A DNA stretch of 64,000 nucleotides from Gammaproteobacteria bacterium UBA2679 (GTDB lineage: Bacteria; Pseudomonadota; Gammaproteobacteria; Pseudomonadales; Oleiphilaceae). Shown in pieces: positions 57,557 to 64,000 of this stretch; within the stretch, counting starts at the first letter, position 1; each line of letters begins with the position of its first letter. Where the stretch lies: the NCBI GenBank assembly GCA_002354735.1, contig DEMD01000015.1, forward strand, positions 147,304 through 211,303, written 5' to 3'. The notes beneath the pieces are model-generated. The model ran no database searches. It was not told the DNA's origin and saw nothing but the letters and a program-made list of their open reading frames with translations. Made by a program: the position numbers and the translations under genes.

Positions 57557-58840
57557 ATGACCTCGATGAAACTGGAATCAATTGCACTGCATCACGGATA
57601 CAAGTCTGAAGCGACTACGCGCGCAGCCGCAGTCCCTATTTATCAGACAACCTCCTACACCTTTGATGACACCCAGCACGGCGCCGATCTGTTCGATCTG
57701 AAAGTTGCCGGCAATATCTATACGCGAATCATGAATCCGACCAATGCAGTGCTCGAAGAGCGCATTGCAGCAATGGAAGGTGGCATAGGGGCGCTAGCCC
57801 TCGCTTCAGGTATGGCAGCAATCACCTATGCCATCCAGTGTTTATGTGAAGTCGGCACTAACATCGTTAGTACAAGCCAGCTTTATGGCGGAACCTATAA
57901 TCTGTTCGCCCACTCTTTCCCACGTCAGGGCATTGAAGTGCGTATGGTGTCAGCGGACGACTTCGATGGTTTCGAGCGCGCCATCGATGAGAACACAAGA
58001 GCAGTGTTCTGCGAGTCAATTGGTAACCCGGCAGGTAATGTCGTCGACATCGAACGGCTGGCGAAAATTGCTCATGCCGCTGGTGTGCCGCTGATTGTCG
58101 ATAATACGGTGGCCACACCATATCTTTGCCGCGTCTTCGATCACGGTGCCGATATCGCGGTCCATTCCTTGACGAAGTATATCGGGGGGCACGGTACTTC
58201 GGTGGGGGGCGCGATTGTCGACTCTGGCCGCTTCGACTGGACCAGAGACAAGAAGCGCTTTGCGGTGTTCAATGAACCGGACCCTTCATATCACGGCGTC
58301 GTCTACACCGAAGCCCTGGGAGAAGCCGCTTTTATTGGCCGATGTCGCGTCGTGCCGCTGCGAAATACAGGTGCTGCCTTATCGCCAATGAACGCATTTC
58401 AGATACTTCAGGGCCTGGAGACGCTTGGCCTGCGCATGGATCGTCACTGCGAGAATGCCGAAAAGCTGGCCAGCTATCTGCAGAAGCATGACAAGGTCGA
58501 GTGGGTGAATTATGCAGCCCTGGCAGACAGCCCATATTTCGAAACCTGCCGGAAAATCACGGGTGGACGAGCATCCGGTATCCTCAGTTTTGGGATCAAG
58601 GGTGGTCAGGCCGCTGGCGCACAGTTCATTGATGCCCTGCAGATGATTCTGCGACTGGTCAACATAGGTGACGCCAAGTCTCTGGCCTGCCATCCGGCAT
58701 CGACCACTCACCGTCAGCTCAATGATGAAGAGCTGGCGAAGGCAGGCGTTTCGCGCGATCTTGTTCGAATTTCAGTAGGCATTGAACACATTGACGACAT
58801 CATTGCAGACGTGGCACAAGCATTGGAGGCAATAGCATGA
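57557..58840 (+). CDS. metY: O-acetylhomoserine sulfhydrylase (Cys/Met PLP enzyme)
   Basis: 427-residue PLP enzyme of the gamma family. Motifs are YTRIMNPTNAVLEERIAAMEGG, SQLYGGTYNLFAHSF, VDNTVATPYLC, and the PLP lysine in HSLTKYIGGHGTSVGG. Length and the PSYHGVVYTE insert fit O-acetylhomoserine sulfhydrylase, which makes homocysteine from O-acetylhomoserine and sulfide. The stop overlaps the carbonic anhydrase start as ATGA. The best start is the ATG at 57557 or the ATG three codons later (MKLESIALHHG). Confidence 0.92.
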   Translation: MTSMKLESIALHHGYKSEATTRAAAVPIYQTTSYTFDDTQHGADLFDLKVAGNIYTRIMNPTNAVLEERIAAMEGGIGALALASGMAAITYAIQCLCEVGTNIVSTSQLYGGTYNLFAHSFPRQGIEVRMVSADDFDGFERAIDENTRAVFCESIGNPAGNVVDIERLAKIAHAAGVPLIVDNTVATPYLCRVFDHGADIAVHSLTKYIGGHGTSVGGAIVDSGRFDWTRDKKRFAVFNEPDPSYHGVVYTEALGEAAFIGRCRVVPLRNTGAALSPMNAFQILQGLETLGLRMDRHCENAEKLASYLQKHDKVEWVNYAALADSPYFETCRKITGGRASGILSFGIKGGQAAGAQFIDALQMILRLVNIGDAKSLACHPASTTHRQLNDEELAKAGVSRDLVRISVGIEHIDDIIADVAQALEAIA

Positions 58841-59469
58841 TCAGCGCAATGGAAGCGCTTGCAAGACTGCAGGAAGGCAATCGGAGATTTGCAGCAGGCG
58901 AGGGTGGTAATGGCAGCTCCGATGCGGAGCGACGGAATCAACTGGTCTCTGGTCAGGAGCCGTTTGCAATCATACTCGGTTGCTCGGACTCGCGCGCACC
59001 TGCCGAGATCCTTTTCGACCAGGGGCTTGGCGATCTATTCGTGATTCGTGTCGCAGGTAACATCGTGGCGCCTTCACTGGTCGCCAGTATCGAGTTTGCG
59101 GCAGAGCGGTTCGGTACCCGTCTCGTCGTGGTGCTCGGCCATTCCAGCTGCGGAGCTGTTCAGGCCACAATTGAGGAGTTGAAGCGACCACCGGAAGAGC
59201 GTTCGCCGAACATGCGCTCAATTGTCGGACGTATCCGGCCTTCTGTTGAAACGCTACTGCAGACCGACCTCGAAAAAAGCCCGGAGAAACTGATGCACCA
59301 TGCTGTGCGCGCGAATATCCGCTCTTCCGCCCATCAATTGCGTAACGGCTCTCAGGTACTGGAGCAACTGACCGAGCAGGATGGGCTGCTGGTTGTGGGC
59401 GCAGAGTATTCTCTTGAAACCGGACTCGTGGACTTTTTTGACGGTCTGCCGAGCAAGACAAGGCGATAG
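58837..59469 (+). CDS. beta-class carbonic anhydrase
   Basis: 210-residue beta carbonic anhydrase. Zinc ligands are C49 (GCSDSR), H102 and C105 (GHSSCGAV), with the D51/R53 dyad. No signal peptide, so cytosolic. It interconverts CO2 and bicarbonate and may feed the biotin carboxylases. Translational coupling to metY (4-base overlap) is notable. Confidence 0.93.
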   Translation: MISAMEALARLQEGNRRFAAGEGGNGSSDAERRNQLVSGQEPFAIILGCSDSRAPAEILFDQGLGDLFVIRVAGNIVAPSLVASIEFAAERFGTRLVVVLGHSSCGAVQATIEELKRPPEERSPNMRSIVGRIRPSVETLLQTDLEKSPEKLMHHAVRANIRSSAHQLRNGSQVLEQLTEQDGLLVVGAEYSLETGLVDFFDGLPSKTRR

Positions 59470-59572
59470 TCTCTTCTGAACGGCGCTCTGCAGGTCTTCG
59501 TTAGCTGCACTTGAAATCCTGCAGATCGTTGACACTATATGATGAATGATTTTTACGCCCGTGGAGACGTTG

Positions 59573-60049
59573 ATGATGAAGCCAATTAAGGTCCTGATGC
59601 TATCCCTGCTGCTTGGGGCAGGTGCTGCAAATGCTGCTGGCGCCGACTCCGAAGTCGTGGAGGTTTACAAGACTCCGTGGTGCGGCTGCTGCACCGCCTG
59701 GGTCGATCATCTGGAGGCCAATGGCTTCGAAGTCAAGGTTCACAAGATCGAGGACCTTGCCCCCATCAAGCAAAAACTTGGCGTGCCATCTTCACTGCAG
59801 AGCTGCCATACGGCAGAGGTAGGCGGATACACCTTTGAGGGTCATGTGCCGGCGGAAGATATGCAACGGGTTCTGAAGGCAAAACCTGATGTACAGGGAC
59901 TTGCGGTTCCGGGTATGCCCATAGGATCGCCTGGCATGGAAACGGGTGGGGAGCCTGACAGATACGATGTGATACAGTTTGGCCAAAAGGGGCAGTCTGT
60001 CTACTCGAGCCATGTGGGATTGCGTGAGCCGCCGTCCGGGAAACATTGA
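59573..60049 (+). CDS. periplasmic DUF411 metal-binding protein
   Basis: 158-residue exported protein with a signal peptide (KVLMLSLLLGAGAANAAGA). The DUF411 domain has the metal-binding motif TPWCGCCTAW, followed by LQSCHTAEVGGYTFEGHVPAEDM and GLAVPGMPIGSPGME. DUF411 proteins occur in copper and Cus/Czc resistance clusters and probably bind Cu(I). The ATG at 59573 is preferred because GTGGAG lies six bases upstream; an earlier ATG at 59546 lacks a ribosome site. It opens the metal-response region. Confidence 0.88.
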   Translation: MMKPIKVLMLSLLLGAGAANAAGADSEVVEVYKTPWCGCCTAWVDHLEANGFEVKVHKIEDLAPIKQKLGVPSSLQSCHTAEVGGYTFEGHVPAEDMQRVLKAKPDVQGLAVPGMPIGSPGMETGGEPDRYDVIQFGQKGQSVYSSHVGLREPPSGKH

Positions 60050-60062
60050 AAAGAATGGCCTT

Positions 60063-60079
60063 GCGGCTAGCGAAGCCGC
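60063..60079. other. hairpin after the DUF411 gene
   Basis: GCGGCT-AGCGA-AGCCGC is a perfect 6-base-arm stem, 14 bases after the DUF411 stop. There is no T-run, so terminator function is only possible. Confidence 0.3.
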
Positions 60080-60152
60080 CGCCGCACTCCGCCCGGTGCC
60101 AAAGTTCGCTCCCACTCCGGAGTAAGCGGAATAACAGAAAAGTTAAGCGGCG

Positions 60153-60168
60153 TTCAGTTCTGTTTCAG
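60153..60168 (+). promoter_or_regulatory. TTCAG direct repeat upstream of the small periplasmic protein gene
   Basis: TTCAG occurs at 60153-60157 and 60164-60168, exactly 11 bases apart, about 50 bases before the ATG at 60221. OmpR/PhoP-type regulators bind such tandem half-sites; the regulator encoded at 61870 is a candidate. Inferred. Confidence 0.45.
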
Positions 60169-60220
60169 CTTGGCCTGTTTAAATGAGTCTGTAAGCAAGA
60201 GAAACCCAGAGGACTCAACC

Positions 60221-60496
60221 ATGAACATGATTATCAAGACACTTGCGATTACCTTGACGTTAACTGCAGCGGGAATGGCTTCAGCAGGTACCGGACTGGC
60301 CGATCGAATCAATGAAGCGCGGACGTATCCCTTCAAGACCGCTGGCGATGCTTTCTTGGCCAGTGAATCACACCGCAAGGTTGTTCAGTTGGTGAAGGAG
60401 ATTCACAAGATCGATCCAAATTCGGTTGATCAGGCAAAGCGCGACGAGTTGCATGAGCAACTTCACAGAGAGCTCGAGTTGCACGCTGTTCGCTAG
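60221..60496 (+). CDS. small periplasmic protein of unknown function
   Basis: 91-residue protein with a clear signal peptide (IIKTLAITLTLTAAGMASA), starting at ATG 60221 with AGAGGA upstream. The mature part is helical and charged (KVVQLVKEIHKIDP, DELHEQLHRELELHAVR) with several histidines. I do not recognise a family. It sits between the DUF411 gene and the convergent two-component system and has tandem TTCAG half-sites upstream, so it may be a regulated target of that system. Confidence 0.65.
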   Translation: MNMIIKTLAITLTLTAAGMASAGTGLADRINEARTYPFKTAGDAFLASESHRKVVQLVKEIHKIDPNSVDQAKRDELHEQLHRELELHAVR

Positions 60497-60521
60497 TCGA
60501 ACAAGACTGTGCATGTCTGCC

Positions 60522-61877
60522 CTAATGGCCACGGATGGCCATCGTTGGATTACTCTCAGCCATCGTGAGCTCGACCCGCACACATAGGCCGCCAAGTCTG
60601 GCCGATGCTGAAATGTCCATCACACCCCCATAGTCATTGACAAGCTCTCTTACGATAGCGAGCCCAAGTCCGTGGCCTTCGCGCTGATCATCGATACGGA
60701 AGCCACGATTACCCAGAAGTGAGCGTTGATCTTCAGGTACGCCAGGCCCGTCATCCTCCACCTGAATGCAGAATTGGCGGCGCGAGCCTTTCAGGGTGAC
60801 AACGACGACGGAACTCGCCCACTTCCCGGCATTGTCCACCAGGTTTCCCAAAAGCTCATTGAAATCCTGCTCTTCGATAGGCCAACGGTCACTGGGGCCG
60901 AAACCACTCTCTAACTCAAAACGCTTCTGCGGGTACAGGCGCCCAAGCATCCACAGCAAGTTGCGAGCCTGGCTCGATAAACTGGCCGTCTTACCGGCCT
61001 GTGGACCTGATAGGCGATTTCGGCGCAGCTCGGCGTCCAGTTGTCGATGCAGTGTTCGCAGCCGATCAGTCATCTGCTGACGCAGCGCCTGATCGATTTC
61101 AATAGTCGGGTCCTCGAGGATCTGCGTCAGGGCTGTAACCGGGGTCTTGATGCTATGCGAAAGATTGCCCAGCGCCTCTCTGGACTTCCGTACTTGTTTG
61201 TCTAGCGTATCGAGCAAACTGTTGAGCTGCCTGACGAGGCCAAGAAACTCAACCGGCGTAGCCTGGTCGAAACGACTGATCCGCCCAGCCTGCAGGTCAG
61301 CCAGACTGTGGCGAAGCGCCTTCAGTGGACGCAGTGAAAGATGAATCGCCGCAATAATGAGCACAACGAGCATGCACAGCAGGACAACGGAAACCACGCC
61401 GACCCAGAGGTGAAGTCTGGCCTCATCACTTTCGAGCTGTTCGAGGTCCTCTGCAACAACGACCACACCCGGCTGACCTTTGATACGGAACGGTTGTTGA
61501 ACCGCGTAGAGGCGCCTCTGGTCGACGACGATGAACAGTTTCTCAGATGTGGTGGGCAACTGAAGGGGCTCCAGGGTTGCAGCGAGATCCTGCGGATTTG
61601 ACCAACTCTGCAAGCCTATCCTGATCGCCACCATATGGTGAAAGGCTTTTGCAAAAAACGTATCATTCTCGAACCAGCTGTCCAGATCGGGATACTCTTC
61701 CTCGATCCTGCTCACAATATAGTCGGCCTCCTGCTGTAGCCGATCGCTGAGAAAGTTCTTGAGCATGGCATCCATGAGCGCGCCATGAACGACCCAGGCG
61801 ATCAGCATCAATACGGTAGCGAATGGGAGCAACCAGAGCAGGAGTGTACTTCTGATCGAACGGCGGGCCCTAGTCAT
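60522..61877 (-). CDS. membrane sensor histidine kinase of a metal/envelope system
   Basis: 451-residue sensor kinase. The first transmembrane helix is near residues 10-30, a periplasmic sensor region covers about 31-165, and the second helix is near 166-188 (VVSVVLLCMLVVLIIAA). A HAMP-like stretch follows, then HisKA (LSHSIKTPVTALTQIL) and HATPase (LLGNLVDNAGKWAS, VEDDGPGVPEDQ, GHGLGLAIVRELVNDYGG). It is similar in layout to PhoQ/QseC-type kinases. The regulator gene overlaps it by 8 bases. Neighbouring metal-related genes suggest it senses a metal; the ligand is not identifiable. Confidence 0.9.
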   Translation of the reverse strand: MTRARRSIRSTLLLWLLPFATVLMLIAWVVHGALMDAMLKNFLSDRLQQEADYIVSRIEEEYPDLDSWFENDTFFAKAFHHMVAIRIGLQSWSNPQDLAATLEPLQLPTTSEKLFIVVDQRRLYAVQQPFRIKGQPGVVVVAEDLEQLESDEARLHLWVGVVSVVLLCMLVVLIIAAIHLSLRPLKALRHSLADLQAGRISRFDQATPVEFLGLVRQLNSLLDTLDKQVRKSREALGNLSHSIKTPVTALTQILEDPTIEIDQALRQQMTDRLRTLHRQLDAELRRNRLSGPQAGKTASLSSQARNLLWMLGRLYPQKRFELESGFGPSDRWPIEEQDFNELLGNLVDNAGKWASSVVVVTLKGSRRQFCIQVEDDGPGVPEDQRSLLGNRGFRIDDQREGHGLGLAIVRELVNDYGGVMDISASARLGGLCVRVELTMAESNPTMAIRGH

Positions 61878-62532
61878 CAGGTTTGAAGCAGTAGCCCTGG
61901 CCGCGCATGGTCAGAATAGAGGACTTGCCGACTATGGCGCGGAGCCGATGAACATAGGCTTCGATGGTATTCGCACTTGCTTCCGTATCAAGATCATAGA
62001 GCTGTTCCAGAAGCTCATGCTTGGAAATGACCCAGCCTGGTCGACTCATGAGGGCCCTCAGCAGACGAAACTCTGTTGCGGTGAGGACTTGCCAACCGTC
62101 GGTCGTCTGGACCTGCTGTCTGTCACCGTCGAGTATGAATTTGCCGGCACTGAGTCGGTTCTCCGCGCGACCCTCACTACGGCGAACGAGGGCGTGAAGT
62201 CTGGCCAGAAGTTCTTCTATATGAAAAGGCTTCGCCAGATAGTCGTCAGCGCCTGCTTTCAGACCATTGACCTTGTCTTGCCAGTCGCCTCGGGCAGTGA
62301 GAAGCAGAACAGGCAACCGCTTGCCAGCTTCGCGCCATCGGCGAAGAACATCGAGACCATTGCCATCCGGCAAGCCTATATCGACGACGGCGACTTTGTA
62401 ATCTTCCTGCAGGCCGAGCTGAAGCGCGCTTTGCGCGGACCCAACCTGATCAACTACGAAGCCGCCAGCCATGAGATTTCTGCAGGTAGTTCGTGCCAGC
62501 ATCAAGTCATCTTCGACCAGTAGTAATCTCAT
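61870..62532 (-). CDS. OmpR/PhoP-family response regulator
   Basis: 220-residue response regulator. The receiver begins MRLLLVEDDLMLARTTCR with the phosphoacceptor aspartate in VAVVDIGLPDGNGLD and the lysine in LAKPFHIEELLARL. The C-terminal winged helix ends in ASANTIEAYVHRLRAIVGKSSILTMRGQGYCF. I took the ATG at 62532; the upstream extension has no ribosome site. It is paired with the overlapping sensor kinase. Tandem repeats at 60153 and 62669 are candidate binding sites. Confidence 0.92.
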   Translation of the reverse strand: MRLLLVEDDLMLARTTCRNLMAGGFVVDQVGSAQSALQLGLQEDYKVAVVDIGLPDGNGLDVLRRWREAGKRLPVLLLTARGDWQDKVNGLKAGADDYLAKPFHIEELLARLHALVRRSEGRAENRLSAGKFILDGDRQQVQTTDGWQVLTATEFRLLRALMSRPGWVISKHELLEQLYDLDTEASANTIEAYVHRLRAIVGKSSILTMRGQGYCFKPDD

Positions 62533-62668
62533 TATGGATGACCAGTCAGATTGCGAAAGTGGCGGGTTCTGCGCCAGCTGAGCAGAATGCCTTACCAACC
62601 TTAAACGAAACTGAATTCTATGACTTTACGCCGCTGTTAAGGAAAAATGAAATCACTTCGGCTTTCGG

Positions 62669-62685
62669 GAATTTAAGCGAATTTA
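62669..62685. promoter_or_regulatory. GAATTTA direct repeat between the regulator and the efflux genes
   Basis: GAATTTA at 62669-62675 and 62679-62685 are direct copies 10 bases apart, 35 bases before the plus-strand start at 62720 and upstream of the divergent regulator gene. The arrangement resembles an OmpR-family regulator box controlling the metal-efflux genes; inferred. Confidence 0.5.
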
Positions 62686-62719
62686 CTTTGCACTGCAGGC
62701 GGGAGTCTGCTAAAAATTG

Positions 62720-63130
62720 ATGATGAATCGTAGCGCAGCAAAGTTCTGGTTGGTACTCACATTGGTATTTCTGATGCCGATGCAGGTCTTTGCGGCCGGA
62801 ATTCAGTGTCATACCGGTACGCAGCAGTCATCGAACATTGCTGGTTCACCGCATGCGCATACTGGCTCGGCAGACCACCTTTCCAATATCGATTCTGCTG
62901 AGCTAGCCGACGACTCACATGCCCAAGGGGCACATGAGAAGAGTGTTCAGAAGCAGGCCCAGTGCATGCACTGCTCTCCATGCTGCGCGGGTTCCATTCT
63001 GATGCTCGATTCCGGATCAGATCTTTTCGAAGCCCGAGCGGTTCACGTCGGCTCTGATCCAACTTCGCTTTACGTGTATTCATTACTCCCTGCGCTTGAT
63101 CGCCCCCCTCGAACTACCTCCATTTCCTGA
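62720..63130 (+). CDS. Cys/His-rich periplasmic protein (CzcI/DUF2946-like)
   Basis: 136-residue exported protein with a signal peptide (FWLVLTLVFLMPMQVFAAG). The mature region is rich in His (HTGTQ, HAHTG, DDSHAQGAHE) and has a Cys cluster, CMHCSPCC. This looks like small metal-binding proteins placed at the head of CzcCBA/CusCBA clusters, such as CzcI, but I cannot confirm the family. The first ATG (62720) is preferred over TTG 62717. It is followed by another small secreted protein gene and a TolC-like gene. Confidence 0.7.
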   Translation: MMNRSAAKFWLVLTLVFLMPMQVFAAGIQCHTGTQQSSNIAGSPHAHTGSADHLSNIDSAELADDSHAQGAHEKSVQKQAQCMHCSPCCAGSILMLDSGSDLFEARAVHVGSDPTSLYVYSLLPALDRPPRTTSIS

Positions 63131-63207
63131 GTCTTGTCAAACGTAGATCCTCGGCTGGATTTTGATTGCCCTGCCGATATCTGAAGACGAAGTAATGTGA
63201 GGACCTC

Positions 63208-63561
63208 ATGTCTTTCAAATTTCATACCCGTATTGTCTACGGTTTATGTTTGCTTGGCCTTGGCGCCGCCGGGACAGTCTATGCCGAAGAGTCTTCCGTC
63301 GATTCTGAGGACAGCTGTGTCTGCGAAAGCTCTGCACACGAGGGCGTATCTGCGCACAAGAGCGTAGCAGTCATCGACAACTGGAAGCCCGTCTTCGCTG
63401 ACTACGAAGCTTTCAATGAACAGCCAGTGTTGTCTTGGGAGCGACTCAACGAGCGCGTCGGAGAAATTGGGGGCTGGCGCGTTTACGCGATGGAGCCCTA
63501 TGAAGACGATGAAGAGATGTCTTCTGAAGAGATGCCTTCAGATGGAGGTGATCACCAATGA
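63208..63561 (+). CDS. unknown secreted acidic protein in the metal-efflux operon
   Basis: 117-residue exported protein with a signal peptide (LCLLGLGAAGTVYAEES). The mature protein starts with a Cys pair (DSCVCESSAHEG), has a central WKPVFADYEAF segment and ends in an acidic, Met-containing tail (DDEEMSSEEMPSDGGDHQ). I do not recognise the family. The acidic and Met-rich tail is compatible with metal binding. Its stop overlaps the TolC-like gene start as ATGA, tying it to the efflux operon. Confidence 0.65.
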   Translation: MSFKFHTRIVYGLCLLGLGAAGTVYAEESSVDSEDSCVCESSAHEGVSAHKSVAVIDNWKPVFADYEAFNEQPVLSWERLNERVGEIGGWRVYAMEPYEDDEEMSSEEMPSDGGDHQ

Positions 63562-64000
63562 ATACGCTCAGACCACTCCGTCCTGCGCTGCTACTTGCCA
63601 TAGTCATTGCCAGTGGTTGCGCCTCGGTCGATATTTCTGAATCAGTCAAGCAGACCAATGACCGCGCGAGCGCTTTCACTGGTGGTGAGCTGCAACTTGG
63701 CACAACAGACGAACAGCGATCAGACATGCAGGCCGCTGCAACTGAACTGCTGACGCAGCCCCTTGGCGAAGCTGAGGCAGTTCGAGTTGCCCTGTTGAAC
63801 AGTCCGCGTATGCAGTTGCTCGTTGCCCGGTACTGGGCAAACGCCGCAGCCATTGCCGATGAAGGCCGCATACCGAACCCTGTTTTTGCCTTTGAGCGCA
63901 TCGAGGTCGGTGATGAGCTCGAAATCACCCGCGCATTGTCGATTGGACTGATCGATATCCTCACTTATCCACAACGCTACGACCGTGCCCAACAGGCCCT
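63558..64000 (+). CDS. TolC-family outer membrane efflux lipoprotein, N-terminal part
   Basis: The first 147 residues of a plus-strand gene cut by the window end. The signal sequence ends in the lipobox SGC-AS (residue about 21), typical of lipidated CusC/CzcC-type outer-membrane channels. The sequence LGEAEAVRVALLNSPRMQLLVARYW then NPVFAFERIEVGDELEITRALSIGLIDIL is the usual start of the TolC helical barrel. The membrane-fusion and RND pump genes expected downstream lie outside the window. The start overlaps the preceding stop as ATGA. Confidence 0.85.
   Translation, partial: MNTLRPLRPALLLAIVIASGCASVDISESVKQTNDRASAFTGGELQLGTTDEQRSDMQAAATELLTQPLGEAEAVRVALLNSPRMQLLVARYWANAAAIADEGRIPNPVFAFERIEVGDELEITRALSIGLIDILTYPQRYDRAQQA

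Overview
This 64 kb window looks like chromosomal DNA of an aerobic, heterotrophic, organic-compound-degrading gammaproteobacterium. The evidence is a Pseudomonas-type acyclic terpene (atu) cluster, Gram-negative ahpCF, hrpB and parE genes, outer-membrane lipoproteins and a Cus/Czc-type efflux cluster. I cannot name the genus. Genes are densely packed and many neighbours overlap as ATGA. I see no rRNA, tRNA, CRISPR array, insertion sequence or prophage, and no stretch over about 250 bases lacks a gene.

Region 1 (1-11.8 kb): the 5' end of a membrane signalling gene, then a minus-strand operon atuA-B-C-D-E-F-H with the divergent repressor gene atuR. It encodes CoA activation, citronellyl-CoA dehydrogenation, biotin-dependent geranyl-CoA carboxylation and hydration. 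atuG is absent. The intergenic region carries two inverted repeats placed as AtuR operators.

Region 2 (11.8-24.6 kb): a secreted GDSL esterase; ahpC-ahpF preceded by a near-ideal OxyR motif; a glyoxalase II-like hydrolase; an amidase; a large subtilisin-like lipoprotein followed by a PrcB-like lipoprotein; parE; and a PucR-type regulator.

Region 3 (24.7-34.9 kb): a Baeyer-Villiger monooxygenase, SDR and PF10118 operon with an FMN reductase; a CidA/CidB-like membrane pair; a His-rich CDF metal exporter; a membrane diguanylate cyclase; and a LysR/azoreductase divergent pair with three phased AT-rich repeats between them.

Region 4 (34.9-51.3 kb): an EgtB-like sulfoxide synthase overlapping a separate OvoA-type methyltransferase gene; an alpha/beta hydrolase; a hybrid PAS histidine kinase; an SDR coupled to a basic amino-acid decarboxylase; CAP, Gph and GIY-YIG proteins; an RsbRD_N-like kinase coupled to an EamA transporter; a CsgG-like lipoprotein; and hrpB.

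Region 5 (51.4-64 kb): an unusual epimerase/SPW/VKOR membrane fusion; an HPP protein and LysR divergent pair; a hydratase; a small methyltransferase; metY overlapping a beta-carbonic anhydrase gene. The window ends in a metal-response cluster: a DUF411 protein, a small periplasmic protein, a two-component system, a Cys/His-rich small protein, an unknown secreted acidic protein, and a TolC-like gene cut by the window end.

The strongest candidates for something undescribed are the epimerase/SPW/VKOR fusion, the split thiol-histidine pair with EgtB-type iron ligands beside an ovothiol-type methyltransferase, and the subtilisin/PrcB lipoprotein pair.
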